From Phycisphaerales bacterium (GTDB lineage: Bacteria; Planctomycetota; Phycisphaerae; Phycisphaerales; UBA1924): DNA of 43,612 nt. Under the pieces are notes generated by a model. The model saw only the letters and a program-made list of their open reading frames with translations, was not told the DNA's origin and ran no database searches. The DNA is taken from contig JALWOY010000188.1 of NCBI GenBank assembly GCA_027083355.1, positions 1 through 43,612 of the forward strand, read 5' to 3'. How positions within the stretch are numbered: position 1 is the stretch's first letter; each line of letters opens with the position of its first letter. Below are positions 26,557 to 35,268 of the stretch, piece by piece. The position numbers and the translations under genes were made by a program.

Positions 26557-26741
26557 CGGCCCGAACGGGTCTGAAGCGTCATGCGGGCAGGAAACTCACG
26601 GCTTCCACGACGAGATACGGGCATCCGAAGAGTTTGCTACGAGCCTATGAGCGGGGAAAGAGCGGGGTTGGCATAACGTCCGAGAATACATGTTCCGTAA
26701 AATTGACGCGGCCCATTGAACCCGTCCCATGTGGCCCGGAT

Positions 26742-26792
26742 ATTTTGGCCGTGCGAGCGTCGGGGCTCCTTCTCACGGCCAAAATGGCCGTG
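26742..26792. repeat. Two mutually exclusive hairpins
   Basis: ATTTTGGCCGTG (26742-26753) is the exact reverse complement of CACGGCCAAAAT (26774-26785). The 7 bases CACGGCC (26774-26780) can instead pair with GGCCGTG (26786-26792) around AAAAT. The 26478-26826 gap otherwise shows no gene. It lies just after the GH8 stop on the minus strand. Confidence 0.6.
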
Positions 26793-26826
26793 GCACGCAT
26801 CCGAAACACCGCCCATGCATCGGCGA

Positions 26827-28155
26827 TCAGGGGAGCAGTGTCGGGTCCCACCAGTTCCCCGTTAGCACGAGCATACACAGCACCGAGAGCGTGTCCTCGT
26901 AGTAATCGTCGTCGCTGCCGCGGATCGAGTCGTACAGCGCGTTGAGCCAGGCCTGCCCGTCGGGGTCGAGCATCGCGCCCACCGCCATCGGGGCCGCGAA
27001 CGCGGTCGAAAAATAATTCGACCCGGCGACCGGTGTCCCGTCGAGTTTGTACCCCGCGTGGATCGTCTGCGGATCGTTGCCGTGGTTTGCCCGGCTCCAT
27101 TGGGCGATCCGGAGCGCCTGTCGGCGTGAATCCGGGTCGTTGTTGACCAGGGCGTCGGTCGCCAGACGCCACGGGTCGCGGCAGGCGTTGTATTCATACC
27201 GCCCGTCGTTCGGGCCCTCGATGAAAAACGCCGGGGCCGGCTTCGGTGTGTGATCCGTCCCCGAAACAGGGACCAGAAAATCGGGGATCAGCCCGACGCC
27301 GGGGCTGTGGACCGTCTGCAGATGTTCGACGGCCGCCGCACAGGCCGCCGCGACCTGGTTCCAGCGGTTGTCGCCGGTCGCCCGGGCGAAGGCGTGGAAG
27401 TGGTCGGGCATGAAATCCGAGGTGCGTGCGTCGTACTCGTTGTATTCATCCCCCGGCTCGTTCACCCAGTCGCCGAGCAGCGCCAGATTCGAGTGCTCGC
27501 CGACTGTTCGCAGCATGATCGCGTCGAGGACCCGGCGAGACTCGGCGCGATAGTTGAACCGCCCACGATTCCCCCACTGCGCCGACGCGACCAGCAGCGA
27601 AAAAGCGATATCCGCGTCCCCATCGAAGGCGCTGTCTTCTTCCGGCGGGTTCGGCGATTCGTCCGCGGGAACGTCCCAGTCCATCAGCCCGGGCCCGTTG
27701 ACGCTCGGGTGGTCCAGAACATACTCGTACAACCCGTCGAAAATCGTCCGGGCGTCGGGTTCATGCCCTGCCATGTACGCCACGATCATCATGCCGTAGC
27801 CCATGCCCTCGGAGACGGTGTCGCCCCCGGCTCGATGGTGCAGGATGCGGTACCTCGGGTGGCCGTCGGGTTCCGTACCCGCCGGGACCAGATAGCGGGT
27901 TTTCCACGCCTCGTAGAGCGCGATCAAGTCGGCGTCCTGTTCGGCCTGTGGGCGGTGATCGGGGCGGATCGTGCCGGGGGCGTAGGTCACATGCTGCGGG
28001 AACGGATGCCAGGGTCGGACCTGCATCTTTGAACGGGGTATGTGTTTGACCCCGTTCGGGCTGATCTGTTGTGCCCGGACAGGCAGCGTGAGAGCGGCGA
28101 GAGCAAAGAAACATACCGACTTGATCGCGAACGCACGCTTCGATCTATTGATCAT
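26827..28155 (-). CDS. Secreted glycoside hydrolase family 8 enzyme
   Basis: GH8 enzymes are inverting hydrolases acting on beta-1,4 glucans, chitosan or xylo-oligosaccharides. The 442 residues begin with a signal peptide (KRAFAIKSVCFFALAALTLPVRA). The family signature TVSEGMGYGMM puts the proposed acid Glu near residue 116, and DGDADIAFSLL (178-182) supplies the Asp-rich second site. The helical (alpha/alpha)6 pattern runs to the end. The substrate cannot be decided; it resembles the exo-oligoxylanase and endoglucanase branches about equally. A GGGAGGG stretch shortly before the ATG supports the start. It begins only 18 bases after the DUF262 gene's stop, so it may depend on that gene's promoter or on one inside its 3' end. 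Confidence 0.88.
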   Translation of the reverse strand: MINRSKRAFAIKSVCFFALAALTLPVRAQQISPNGVKHIPRSKMQVRPWHPFPQHVTYAPGTIRPDHRPQAEQDADLIALYEAWKTRYLVPAGTEPDGHPRYRILHHRAGGDTVSEGMGYGMMIVAYMAGHEPDARTIFDGLYEYVLDHPSVNGPGLMDWDVPADESPNPPEEDSAFDGDADIAFSLLVASAQWGNRGRFNYRAESRRVLDAIMLRTVGEHSNLALLGDWVNEPGDEYNEYDARTSDFMPDHFHAFARATGDNRWNQVAAACAAAVEHLQTVHSPGVGLIPDFLVPVSGTDHTPKPAPAFFIEGPNDGRYEYNACRDPWRLATDALVNNDPDSRRQALRIAQWSRANHGNDPQTIHAGYKLDGTPVAGSNYFSTAFAAPMAVGAMLDPDGQAWLNALYDSIRGSDDDYYEDTLSVLCMLVLTGNWWDPTLLP

Positions 28156-28173
28156 GTGTCCCTCCCATTCCCT

Positions 28174-29973
28174 TCAAGACAACACTTTGAACCATTCTTT
28201 GATCTTTTGTGCCATGAGCCTGCGGCGTTCTGCCAAAAACTCTTCGTATCCAGTGATTTCGCCGTAGAGCATCCCGATGGGGACACAATTGGCTTCCAGA
28301 TTTGCCTTCATCTCATCGATATCGTTGATTGCCCCGTACTTCAATGCCCCCCCAACGCATTGGTTTTTCAATTCTGCAAAATAGTCTTTTGGATCACGAT
28401 CGTTGATGGCGATATTGATTTCGCTTTGGGCCATAACAAAGTTGGCAATTTGATTGTATTGACCACGTGAGTATTTTAGACGTTTAAGGTGCTCGCGGGG
28501 AAAAATATGATGCCTGTCACCCCTGTTGAGAAGCAAATCGCGAACCGTAATGTCACGAGAAAGAAAGCCCCGGTCACCGAGCCGAGCTTGAGCGGCCAGG
28601 TATGCGATAAAATAGGGGCTGGTTGCAGAGGAGGTGTCCAAGAGTTGAGGCAACATGCCGGTCCAGAAGGTGTCGGGGAGTTCGTTCTCGATAACCGAAT
28701 CGGCGTATGCCCGCAGTCCACGAGACTCGATCTGGCGGATATCGAAGTCGAAAACGGACTCCGGGCTGCCGGAATAGCGGCGGGTGAGGATCGACATCGC
28801 GTACCAGCGACGAACAACCTGTTCGATCTCTGCTGCGGGAAGGTTCTCGGATCGACCTCGCAGGTAAATTATGTACGCAAAATTCACCGCGTTTCGACTG
28901 CGTATCATATTGCTGGTCAGGAACCCGGAGGACCGAAGAATCATAGTTAGGCGTTCGAAGTTGGTTTGATTCATGAACCGTATAACACCATTCCTCAACT
29001 TTGTAAATGATTCTTCGGCGATACTCTCCTCGTACTGCTTGGTTTCGAAGTTGCGACCAGAGAGCAGGGCGACGAGATCCTGAAGCTTGCCGCGTCCGAA
29101 TTCTGAAGTGAATGAAACACGGAGCATGTCTGTGTAGGTGGGGTCGTAGAGATCATCGTTCACGTCCTTCAGCCATCTCATACGTGGCAAGAATTCTGAT
29201 GCAGCAAACTGCCTGTCGTTTTTCTCGATATGTGAGAATGACTCGGGCGAAACGGCCAAGTGGCAGAAATAGTCGATGGCCTTGCGCAGCTCGTTTCCTC
29301 CGAAAGATTCATTCACCGCGATCTTTGACATTGCAAAGTCGGCCTGAGAAAGTTCGGCGCCGGCGGAGTTCACGCGAATGAAAATCTCGGCGACCGTTTC
29401 TATATCGAGATCGTCGGAAAGCTCGATGAGACCGACGTGATTGTAGATGATCTTCCGGAGTTGCTCCAGCACGAGCGAAACCCGCCGGCGATCGGCATCG
29501 GGATTCTTTGCGATGTATTCCTCGGACAATTCCATCAGGCTGGCATCCGGCGCGAACACAGACGCAACATCGTCAATCCAAGCCGGGTCCTTGACGATTG
29601 CCGGGTTGCGGACTTCGAAGACCTCTTCGATTGGATGGAACGCGATCCGGATGCGGACCGTTCGGTAGCGTTTATTCACTACCTCCATGCCGAGTAGTGC
29701 GGCCATCAATGCGGTCACTCTCTGTTGACCGTCAATCAAGATCCGTTTTCCTGCGGATGATGTGCCATCTTTGAGCTTGACAGTGGGATTCCGCCATGCA
29801 ATGAGGTACCCGACGGGATAGCCCTGATAAAGCGAATCAAGCAGATTACGAACCTTGATCGCATCCCAGACGAAAGGGCGTTGGATCTCGGGGATTGCGA
29901 TCTCGCCCGACTTCACCCAAGTGAGGAGCGTTTCAATTGGATGCGGTGTGACTGAGTATCGTTGTGTTGACAT
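28174..29973 (-). CDS. DUF262-domain protein with HNH-like C-terminus
   Basis: The 599-residue protein has the DUF262 (ParB/Srx-like) N-domain, with [11 protein letters not shown] and [15 protein letters not shown] at about 30-95, and a C-terminal HNH-type [14 protein letters not shown] near 488. This plan is shared with GmrSD-type type IV restriction enzymes and related phage-defence proteins, in which DUF262 hydrolyses nucleotides and the HNH domain cuts DNA. Base composition is clearly more AT-rich than the neighbours, with more mixed third positions, which suggests recent transfer. No methyltransferase or second defence gene is adjacent. A TTAACT box lies 5 bases before the ATG. The native target is not known. 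Confidence 0.85.
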   Translation of the reverse strand: MSTQRYSVTPHPIETLLTWVKSGEIAIPEIQRPFVWDAIKVRNLLDSLYQGYPVGYLIAWRNPTVKLKDGTSSAGKRILIDGQQRVTALMAALLGMEVVNKRYRTVRIRIAFHPIEEVFEVRNPAIVKDPAWIDDVASVFAPDASLMELSEEYIAKNPDADRRRVSLVLEQLRKIIYNHVGLIELSDDLDIETVAEIFIRVNSAGAELSQADFAMSKIAVNESFGGNELRKAIDYFCHLAVSPESFSHIEKNDRQFAASEFLPRMRWLKDVNDDLYDPTYTDMLRVSFTSEFGRGKLQDLVALLSGRNFETKQYEESIAEESFTKLRNGVIRFMNQTNFERLTMILRSSGFLTSNMIRSRNAVNFAYIIYLRGRSENLPAAEIEQVVRRWYAMSILTRRYSGSPESVFDFDIRQIESRGLRAYADSVIENELPDTFWTGMLPQLLDTSSATSPYFIAYLAAQARLGDRGFLSRDITVRDLLLNRGDRHHIFPREHLKRLKYSRGQYNQIANFVMAQSEINIAINDRDPKDYFAELKNQCVGGALKYGAINDIDEMKANLEANCVPIGMLYGEITGYEEFLAERRRLMAQKIKEWFKVLS

Positions 29974-30149
29974 GGATCAGTTAACCTTCCGTCTATTGGA
30001 CGTCGCCAAGCCGTATCCTGAACCAAATGTTTGTGGCCTACGCAGTTGTCAGAAGAACATGATACATCGGATATGCAGGTGATGGATTCGGCGTTTACAG
30101 ATCATAAACGACCTCTTGTCGCTGCATAATTCATGAAACCCGTTCAAAG

Positions 30150-31979
30150 TCACCCCAACAGCAGCGACATGCACGCCCCGGGTACATCGTCCATCGGCGT
30201 GATCCCCGGGCGGTCCGGGTCCCGGCGGTGTTTCAGTTCGGCCCCGCCCTGTTCCAGCGTCTTCGGCCCGATGGTGATCCGCACCGGAATGCCGATCAGA
30301 TCCGCGTCCTTGAACTTCACGCCGGGGCGTTCCTTGCGGTCGTCGATCAGCACGTCCACCCCGGCGGCCGAGAGGGAATCGGCGATGCTTTTTGCGGCCG
30401 ATCGGGTAGCCTCGTCCTCGGGCTTGATCAACGTGATGAGGACGTGGTAGGGCGCGACGGGGGTGGGCCAGATGATGCCGTTGTCGTCGTGGCTCATCTC
30501 GACACACGCGGCCATGGTTCGGCTGACACCGATGCCGTAGCAGCCCATGATGACGGCTCGGCGTTTCTGGTCCTGATCGAGGATGGCGAAGTCGAACGCG
30601 TCGGAGTACTTGGTCCCCAACTTGAAGATGTGGCCGACCTCGATGCCCCGCCGGGCCTCGAGAGTCGCCCCCGCGGCCCTCGGGCTTGGGTCGCCGGGGA
30701 CGGCGTTGCGGATATCCGCGACCTTTACAGAACATCCGAAACAGGTGTTATCCGGTCCTTCCGGGAGGAGCTCGGGGAGGTCGCGCTTCCAGTTGAAGCC
30801 GGTGTCGTGGTGATCCGGCTTGTCCGAACCGGTCGCCCAGGCCCCGCCGTTGACCGCGTCCGGATCGATCACCATCACCGTGTCGGGGGCTTTGAACACC
30901 ATCCGCGGGCTGACATACCCGATGGCGAACCCGGCGGCCTTCGCCTCGGCCTCGTCGCCCAGTTCGACGGCGAAGCCCACGGCGTCACGCACCTTGCCCT
31001 CGTTGACGTCGTGATCGCCCCGGACCACCGCGAGCACCCATCGCGGCTTGTCCTCCGACCGCTCGGCGGGCTGCATCACGATCGTTTTGAGCATCCCGGC
31101 CGGGGTCGTGCCGAGGAATTCGGCGACGGCGTCGATGCCGGGCATGCCCGGTGTGTGGTGTGTCTTGAGCGGCTCGGTCGGGTCGGTGTCGAACGACCAT
31201 GGGCGATCGCCGATCTCGCATTTCTCGACGTTGGCGGCGTAGCCCGATTCGGGGCAGATCATGATCGTGTCTTCGCCGGTCTCGCAGTTGACCATGAACT
31301 CGTGGCTTGCCGATCCGCCGATCGGTCCGCTCTCGGCCTCGACGACGCTGAAATCGAGGCCGCAGCGTGTGAAGATGTTGACGTAGGCCTGATACATGGC
31401 GTCGTAGGTGGCGTTGAGCCCGGCGGTGCCGTCGATTTCGAGGTGGAACGAATAGGCGTCCTTCATGATGAATTCACGTCCGCGGAGCAGCCCGGCCCTG
31501 GGGCGGAATTCGTCGCGGAACTTGGTCTGGATCTGGTAGACGTTGAGGGGGAGCTGCTTGTAGCTGGTGACCGAGCCTTTGAGCATCTCGGTGATGATTT
31601 CTTCGTGGGTCGGGCCGAGGGCGGCGAGCCGGCCGTGGCGGTCTTCGAGTTTGAACAGAAGGTCGCCGTATTCCTGATCCCGCTTTGTGCCGGCGTAGAG
31701 CTCGATGGGGACGAGGTGCGGGACGAGCAGCTCGGTCGCGCCCGCGGCGTTCATTTCTTCACGGATGATCGTCTCGATCTTTGTGAGCACGCGTTTGGCC
31801 AGCGGGAGGTAGTCGTAGATCCCCGCGCCGACGCGCCTGATATAGCCGGCGCGGGTGAGGAAGATATGGCTCGGGAGTTCCGCGTCGGCGGGGGCGTCCC
31901 TCGTGGTGGGGATCAGCGTTCTGGACCAATGCTGCACCGCGCCCCGGCGGACCGTTGAAAAAGTGTTGTTTTCACTCAT
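30150..31979 (-). CDS. proS: Prolyl-tRNA synthetase
   Basis: ProS charges tRNA-Pro with proline. The 609 residues correspond to the long bacterial form with an editing (INS) domain inserted between motifs 2 and 3. Visible features are motif 1 (AGYIRRVGAGIYDYLPLAKRVL), the ATP-binding motif 2 stretch (FRDEFRPRAGLLRGREFIMKDAYSFH), INS-domain sequence around residues 240-400, motif 3 (VIMGCYGIGVSRTMAA) and the anticodon-binding domain. It stands alone on the minus strand. A TAGACT box ends 8 nt before the ATG at 31979 and no Shine-Dalgarno site is seen, so the leader is very short at most. Confidence 0.96.
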   Translation of the reverse strand: MSENNTFSTVRRGAVQHWSRTLIPTTRDAPADAELPSHIFLTRAGYIRRVGAGIYDYLPLAKRVLTKIETIIREEMNAAGATELLVPHLVPIELYAGTKRDQEYGDLLFKLEDRHGRLAALGPTHEEIITEMLKGSVTSYKQLPLNVYQIQTKFRDEFRPRAGLLRGREFIMKDAYSFHLEIDGTAGLNATYDAMYQAYVNIFTRCGLDFSVVEAESGPIGGSASHEFMVNCETGEDTIMICPESGYAANVEKCEIGDRPWSFDTDPTEPLKTHHTPGMPGIDAVAEFLGTTPAGMLKTIVMQPAERSEDKPRWVLAVVRGDHDVNEGKVRDAVGFAVELGDEAEAKAAGFAIGYVSPRMVFKAPDTVMVIDPDAVNGGAWATGSDKPDHHDTGFNWKRDLPELLPEGPDNTCFGCSVKVADIRNAVPGDPSPRAAGATLEARRGIEVGHIFKLGTKYSDAFDFAILDQDQKRRAVIMGCYGIGVSRTMAACVEMSHDDNGIIWPTPVAPYHVLITLIKPEDEATRSAAKSIADSLSAAGVDVLIDDRKERPGVKFKDADLIGIPVRITIGPKTLEQGGAELKHRRDPDRPGITPMDDVPGACMSLLLG

Positions 31980-32021
31980 GGGAGGCGAGTCTAGGAAGCA
32001 CGGGCGGGCGCCGTGTCCTGC

Positions 32022-32672
32022 TCAGGCGGCCAGCATGTGCAGGGCCTGATCCCACCTGGTCCGCTGCCGGGCGGCGAGCGGGTCGGTCCCCCCCCACCAC
32101 CAGCAGGACTGCGGCGAGAGGCTCAGGTCCGTCAGCAGATCGGCGAGCTGGACGTCGGAAAGATCGACGAACGGGGTTTCGTAGATGACCTCGGGCAGGC
32201 CCGCACCGGCCGCGTCGAGCGAAACGAGCCTGGAGAGGAGCGTGGCGCGGTTCAGTGCGTCGGCGATCAGATCGACCGAAGCGGGCTGATCGGGGATCTG
32301 GCCGGGGTGCTGGATGGGCCAGATGACCCGGCGGCAGCCGTTAGCCAAGGCGAGCGTTCCGGCCCGGAGGAGGATGCGGTTGGCCCATGCCCCGTCGGAT
32401 TCCGATGCCCTTTTGAGGGGGGCGGATTCGTCGAGCCGGACGGCACCGAGCATCTCGGCGTGTCCCGCGACGGCGGATTCACGGAGCGCGGGCGGGGTGT
32501 CGTCGGGCCAGGCGGCCCAGACGAGCGGGGACGGCAACTGCCGGAGATTCTCCCGGCGGACCGTCTCTTCGGTGGCGATGGCCAACGCGATCAACCCGGC
32601 GATGGAACCGTCGGAGATCACGATCGCCCGGCCGGGCGCGGCGAGAGAATGGGCGCGAGAAATGCCCGTCAT
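32022..32672 (-). CDS. Degenerate QueC-like (PP-loop ATPase) protein
   Basis: The 216-residue protein faintly follows the 7-cyano-7-deazaguanine synthase pattern. The initial strand and loop AIVISDGSIAGLIALAIA occupy the place of the SGGxDS PP-loop, AGHAEMLGAVRLDE resembles the second helix, and YETPFVDLSDVQLADL is followed by SPQSCWWWG where QueC has the Trp-Ser-Cys motif and zinc cysteines. The ATP loop is not conserved and three of the four zinc cysteines are missing, so catalysis as QueC is unlikely. It may be a divergent relative with a new role. The frame is open upstream; ATG at 32672 is chosen because the fold starts there and the sirtuin diverges just beyond. Confidence 0.5.
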   Translation of the reverse strand: MTGISRAHSLAAPGRAIVISDGSIAGLIALAIATEETVRRENLRQLPSPLVWAAWPDDTPPALRESAVAGHAEMLGAVRLDESAPLKRASESDGAWANRILLRAGTLALANGCRRVIWPIQHPGQIPDQPASVDLIADALNRATLLSRLVSLDAAGAGLPEVIYETPFVDLSDVQLADLLTDLSLSPQSCWWWGGTDPLAARQRTRWDQALHMLAA

Positions 32673-32722
32673 ACTGTCTGTTATCGGCCCCGGGTGGGCG
32701 ATCTCCCCAATATCCTGTGGGC

Positions 32723-33484
32723 GTGGATCAACAGCAATCCATCGAAAAGGCCCGGCTCGCGCTTGAGAACGGTGGCAACGTGGTCGTTTTGACCGGATCG
32801 GGTGTGAGCGCCGAGAGCAACATCCCCACATTTCGGGGTGGTGGTGCGGAGACGATGGCGGCGTTGTGGGCGGATTTCGACCCCCGGACGCTCGCGACGC
32901 CGGAGGCATTCGAGGCGGACCCCGGGTTGGTGACGCGTTGGTATGACTGGCGTCGGCTGATGTGTCTGCGGGCGGAGCCGAACCCGGGGCATCTGGCGCT
33001 TGCGGCTCTGCAGAAACGGGTCGAGGGCGCGGGGCGGCGGTTCACGTTGTTGACACAGAACGTGGATGGGTTGCATCAGCGGGCCGGCTCGACGGGGGTT
33101 GTTGAGCTTCACGGCTCGATCATGCGGTGGCGTGGCGTGCGGAGCGGGGCGCCGGCGGTGCTTCCCGAGGGGCCGTTCGATTCTTACCCGCCGACGCTCG
33201 ATAACGGCGAGTTGATCCGTCCCTCGGTGGTCTGGTTCGGGGAGGCGTTGCCGGGGGATGCGGTTCGGGCGGCGGGCGAGGTGTTGCGATCTTGCGGGGT
33301 ATTCCTGTCGATCGGGACGAGTTCGGTGGTGTACCCGGCCGCGGGGTTTATTGATGATGCGCGGCGAGCGGGGGCGGTGACCATCGAGGTGAACCCGGAA
33401 TCGACGGCGATCTCGGGTGTTGTGGACATCTGCCTGCGCGGGGCGGCGGGGGGAGTGCTGCCGGCGTTCGTGGGGGGCGGATAG
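32723..33484 (+). CDS. cobB: NAD-dependent deacylase (sirtuin), zinc cysteines missing
   Basis: Sirtuins remove acyl groups from lysine using NAD+. The 253 residues hold the NAD loop VLTGSGVSAESNIPTFRG, TQNVDGLHQRAG and the catalytic His in ELHGSI. WYDWRR carries the YxxR pair that in CobB and SIRT5 binds succinyl or malonyl groups. The region after ELHGSI (MRWRGVRSGAPAVLP to PSVVWFGEALP) has no cysteines, so the structural zinc tetrad is absent. Family knowledge therefore points to a zinc-free deacylase with a preference for acidic acyl groups. GTG 32723 is chosen over GTG 32717 because TATCCT (32711-32716) then lies exactly 6 nt before it. It diverges from the QueC-like gene. Confidence 0.85.
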   Translation: MDQQQSIEKARLALENGGNVVVLTGSGVSAESNIPTFRGGGAETMAALWADFDPRTLATPEAFEADPGLVTRWYDWRRLMCLRAEPNPGHLALAALQKRVEGAGRRFTLLTQNVDGLHQRAGSTGVVELHGSIMRWRGVRSGAPAVLPEGPFDSYPPTLDNGELIRPSVVWFGEALPGDAVRAAGEVLRSCGVFLSIGTSSVVYPAAGFIDDARRAGAVTIEVNPESTAISGVVDICLRGAAGGVLPAFVGGG

Positions 33485-33556
33485 AAAAGCCCGGCGGCTG
33501 GGAGGTGTTGGCGGCCGTGTAGAGGAGAGAGACGAAGAACGGCCGGTCGGGTCTTT

Positions 33557-34099
33557 TCAGTCCGCGGAAAGTTCGACGCGTTCGATCTCGTGGTGCTCGA
33601 CGCGGTCTTGCAGAAAGTGGCTCTCCATGAGCCGGATGTTGTCGATGGGGATGGGGTCGAGTTCGACGGGTTCGTCGATGCGGTAGCCGACGGCGGGGCC
33701 GTTGAATCGGGCGACGGTGAGATGGGGGAGGAAACGGTCGGCCTGGGACCGTCGGAGAGATTTGGAGAGTCTGGCGGCGAGCCGGCGGTGGATCTCGAGT
33801 ACGCCCGGCGGCTGATCAGTCTGGACCGCGATGAGGCGGGCGTCGCCCCTCGAGGGGAGTGTGATCAGCCGCTGCGGTTTGAGGCGGAACGGGCCGATGC
33901 CCGATGCGGAGCGGTGGACGCTTTCGATGACGGCGTCGAGGTCCTTCGGGATGACGTCGCCGATGAACTGGAGGGTGATGTGGACCGAGCCCGGTGGCGG
34001 TGTTCTGTGGGGGGGCAGGTCCGGGCGTTCGATCGACCCGATCGCGTTTTGCGACCATGCCATGGTGGGGTATGCGGCCACGAAGAGCCGATGGCGCAT
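33557..34099 (-). CDS. thpR: RNA 2',3'-cyclic phosphodiesterase (2H family)
   Basis: ThpR opens 2',3'-cyclic phosphates and can join tRNA halves in vitro. The 180-residue product has both 2H motifs, HITLQFIG near residue 40 and HLTVARF near 125, each supplying a catalytic His and Thr. It also has the usual MRHRLFVAAYP start. The frame is open far upstream, but the family start fits ATG 34099. It is the last gene of a minus-strand group with the epimerase, 62 bases after that gene's stop. Its exact cellular substrate is not known in most bacteria. Confidence 0.9.
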   Translation of the reverse strand: MRHRLFVAAYPTMAWSQNAIGSIERPDLPPHRTPPPGSVHITLQFIGDVIPKDLDAVIESVHRSASGIGPFRLKPQRLITLPSRGDARLIAVQTDQPPGVLEIHRRLAARLSKSLRRSQADRFLPHLTVARFNGPAVGYRIDEPVELDPIPIDNIRLMESHFLQDRVEHHEIERVELSAD

Positions 34100-34161
34100 G
34101 TTTCGAATCCTTCGATGTGTCGTGGGCGGTGCGGCCCTAGCGGTGGTAGTGCGGCCTTTTT

Positions 34162-35082
34162 TTACGCGATCAACCCGGCCTTGTTCATGGTTTCGATGAG
34201 GTTTTCGAGATGTTTTTTCATGCCGTCGCGGCCCCGGTCGAGGCGGACGCCGGGGAGGGCGCGGGCCTTGGTGGTGTCGAAGGTGTTCTGTGGTTGCGGC
34301 GGGCTGGACATGTCGATCTCGGGGCGGATCTGCAGGATGTCGGCGGCGATGGCGGCCCAGTCGGCCCAGCGGGCGTAGCAGTCGACGAGGTTGTAGGCCT
34401 GGCCCCTGGCATCGTCGTTGCCGACGAGGGCCGCGACGGCGGCGGTGACGTCGTCGACATGGACGAACTTGCCCCCGCCCGGCTTGGTGAACCTGCGCTC
34501 GGTGACGATCTCGCGGACGATCGGGTAGCCGATGGTGCGGTCGAGTTTGGGGTCCATGCCGTAGACGGCGCAGGGGCGTACGGCGGAGGTGTTTCGGTCG
34601 CGGCCGAAACACTCGGCCCAGAGGTGTGCCTCGACGGCGGCCTTGTATGCGCCGTACGGGGTGGCGGGCCTTGACGGGTGTGATTCGTCGGGTCTGCCGC
34701 CCCACTGCGGCAGGATGTCGTGGTAGACGGCGATGGTGCTGACGAAGATGAATTGCCGGGGGTGTGACAGTTCGAGCAGGCGGATCGAGCCGACGAGGTT
34801 GTTGAGCAGGTGGTGTCGCATGCCGCCGCGTTGTTTGTAGCCTGGGCGGATGGCGTCCCAATCCACGCTGTTGTGGACGACGCAGTCGCAGTCTTCGAGC
34901 AGTTCGGGCCATCGGGTTTCGTCGGCCTGATCGCCGAAGGTGAGTTTGTCGCAGTATGGCTGGGCGGCCTGCCAGTTTGAGGTTTCGCGGACGAGGCCGG
35001 AGACTTTGTGGCCCTCGTCGGCGAGGCGGCGTGCGAGGTGTGAGCCGATGAAACCGGAGACGCCTGTGAGTGCGATGCGCAT
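34162..35082 (-). CDS. NAD-dependent epimerase/dehydratase (extended SDR)
   Basis: This 306-residue extended short-chain dehydrogenase/reductase is probably a sugar-nucleotide or related epimerase/dehydratase. The Rossmann motif TGVSGFIGSHL is at 6-16, FVSTIAVYH carries the catalytic Ser/Thr, and YGAYK gives the YxxxK pair. AVRPCAVYG and FVHVDDVTAAV are the usual later motifs. The substrate cannot be read from sequence and no polysaccharide cluster adjoins it. Its TACCCT box lies exactly 6 nt before the ATG at 35082, with no Shine-Dalgarno site, so it is probably read from a leaderless message. Confidence 0.88.
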   Translation of the reverse strand: MRIALTGVSGFIGSHLARRLADEGHKVSGLVRETSNWQAAQPYCDKLTFGDQADETRWPELLEDCDCVVHNSVDWDAIRPGYKQRGGMRHHLLNNLVGSIRLLELSHPRQFIFVSTIAVYHDILPQWGGRPDESHPSRPATPYGAYKAAVEAHLWAECFGRDRNTSAVRPCAVYGMDPKLDRTIGYPIVREIVTERRFTKPGGGKFVHVDDVTAAVAALVGNDDARGQAYNLVDCYARWADWAAIAADILQIRPEIDMSSPPQPQNTFDTTKARALPGVRLDRGRDGMKKHLENLIETMNKAGLIA

Positions 35083-35088
35083 GGGTGG

Positions 35089-35094
35089 AGGGTA
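35089..35094 (-). promoter_or_regulatory. TAnnnT box 6 nt before the epimerase start
   Basis: TACCCT reads on the minus strand, followed by CCACCC and ATG. It is the same hexamer at the same distance as before the esterase gene (38197-38192). Confidence 0.45.
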
Positions 35095-35124
35095 CGCGGG
35101 TTCGGGTGGATGACAACGGCACGC

Positions 35125-35202
35125 ACGGCCCGTCGCTGACGCTCCGGGCTCTTTTGATCCCGGTTGATTGTGAGAAGACCGCTCCCTCCCGGTCGCGGCT
35201 CC
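35125..35202. repeat. Two palindromic repeat units
   Basis: CCCGTCGCTGACGCTCCGGG (about 35129-35148) matches the tail of the long repeat at 10305-10325. CGCTCCCTCCCGGTCGCGGCTC (35180-35201) matches 7398-7420. They fill the gap between the epimerase promoter and the S41 peptidase stop. Confidence 0.7.
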
Positions 35203-35268
35203 TTGTCGTTGGTGCATGCCCCGCAACGAGCCTCTGGTGCAAAGTCCAGGGGCTTCTGGGGTTCCGTC

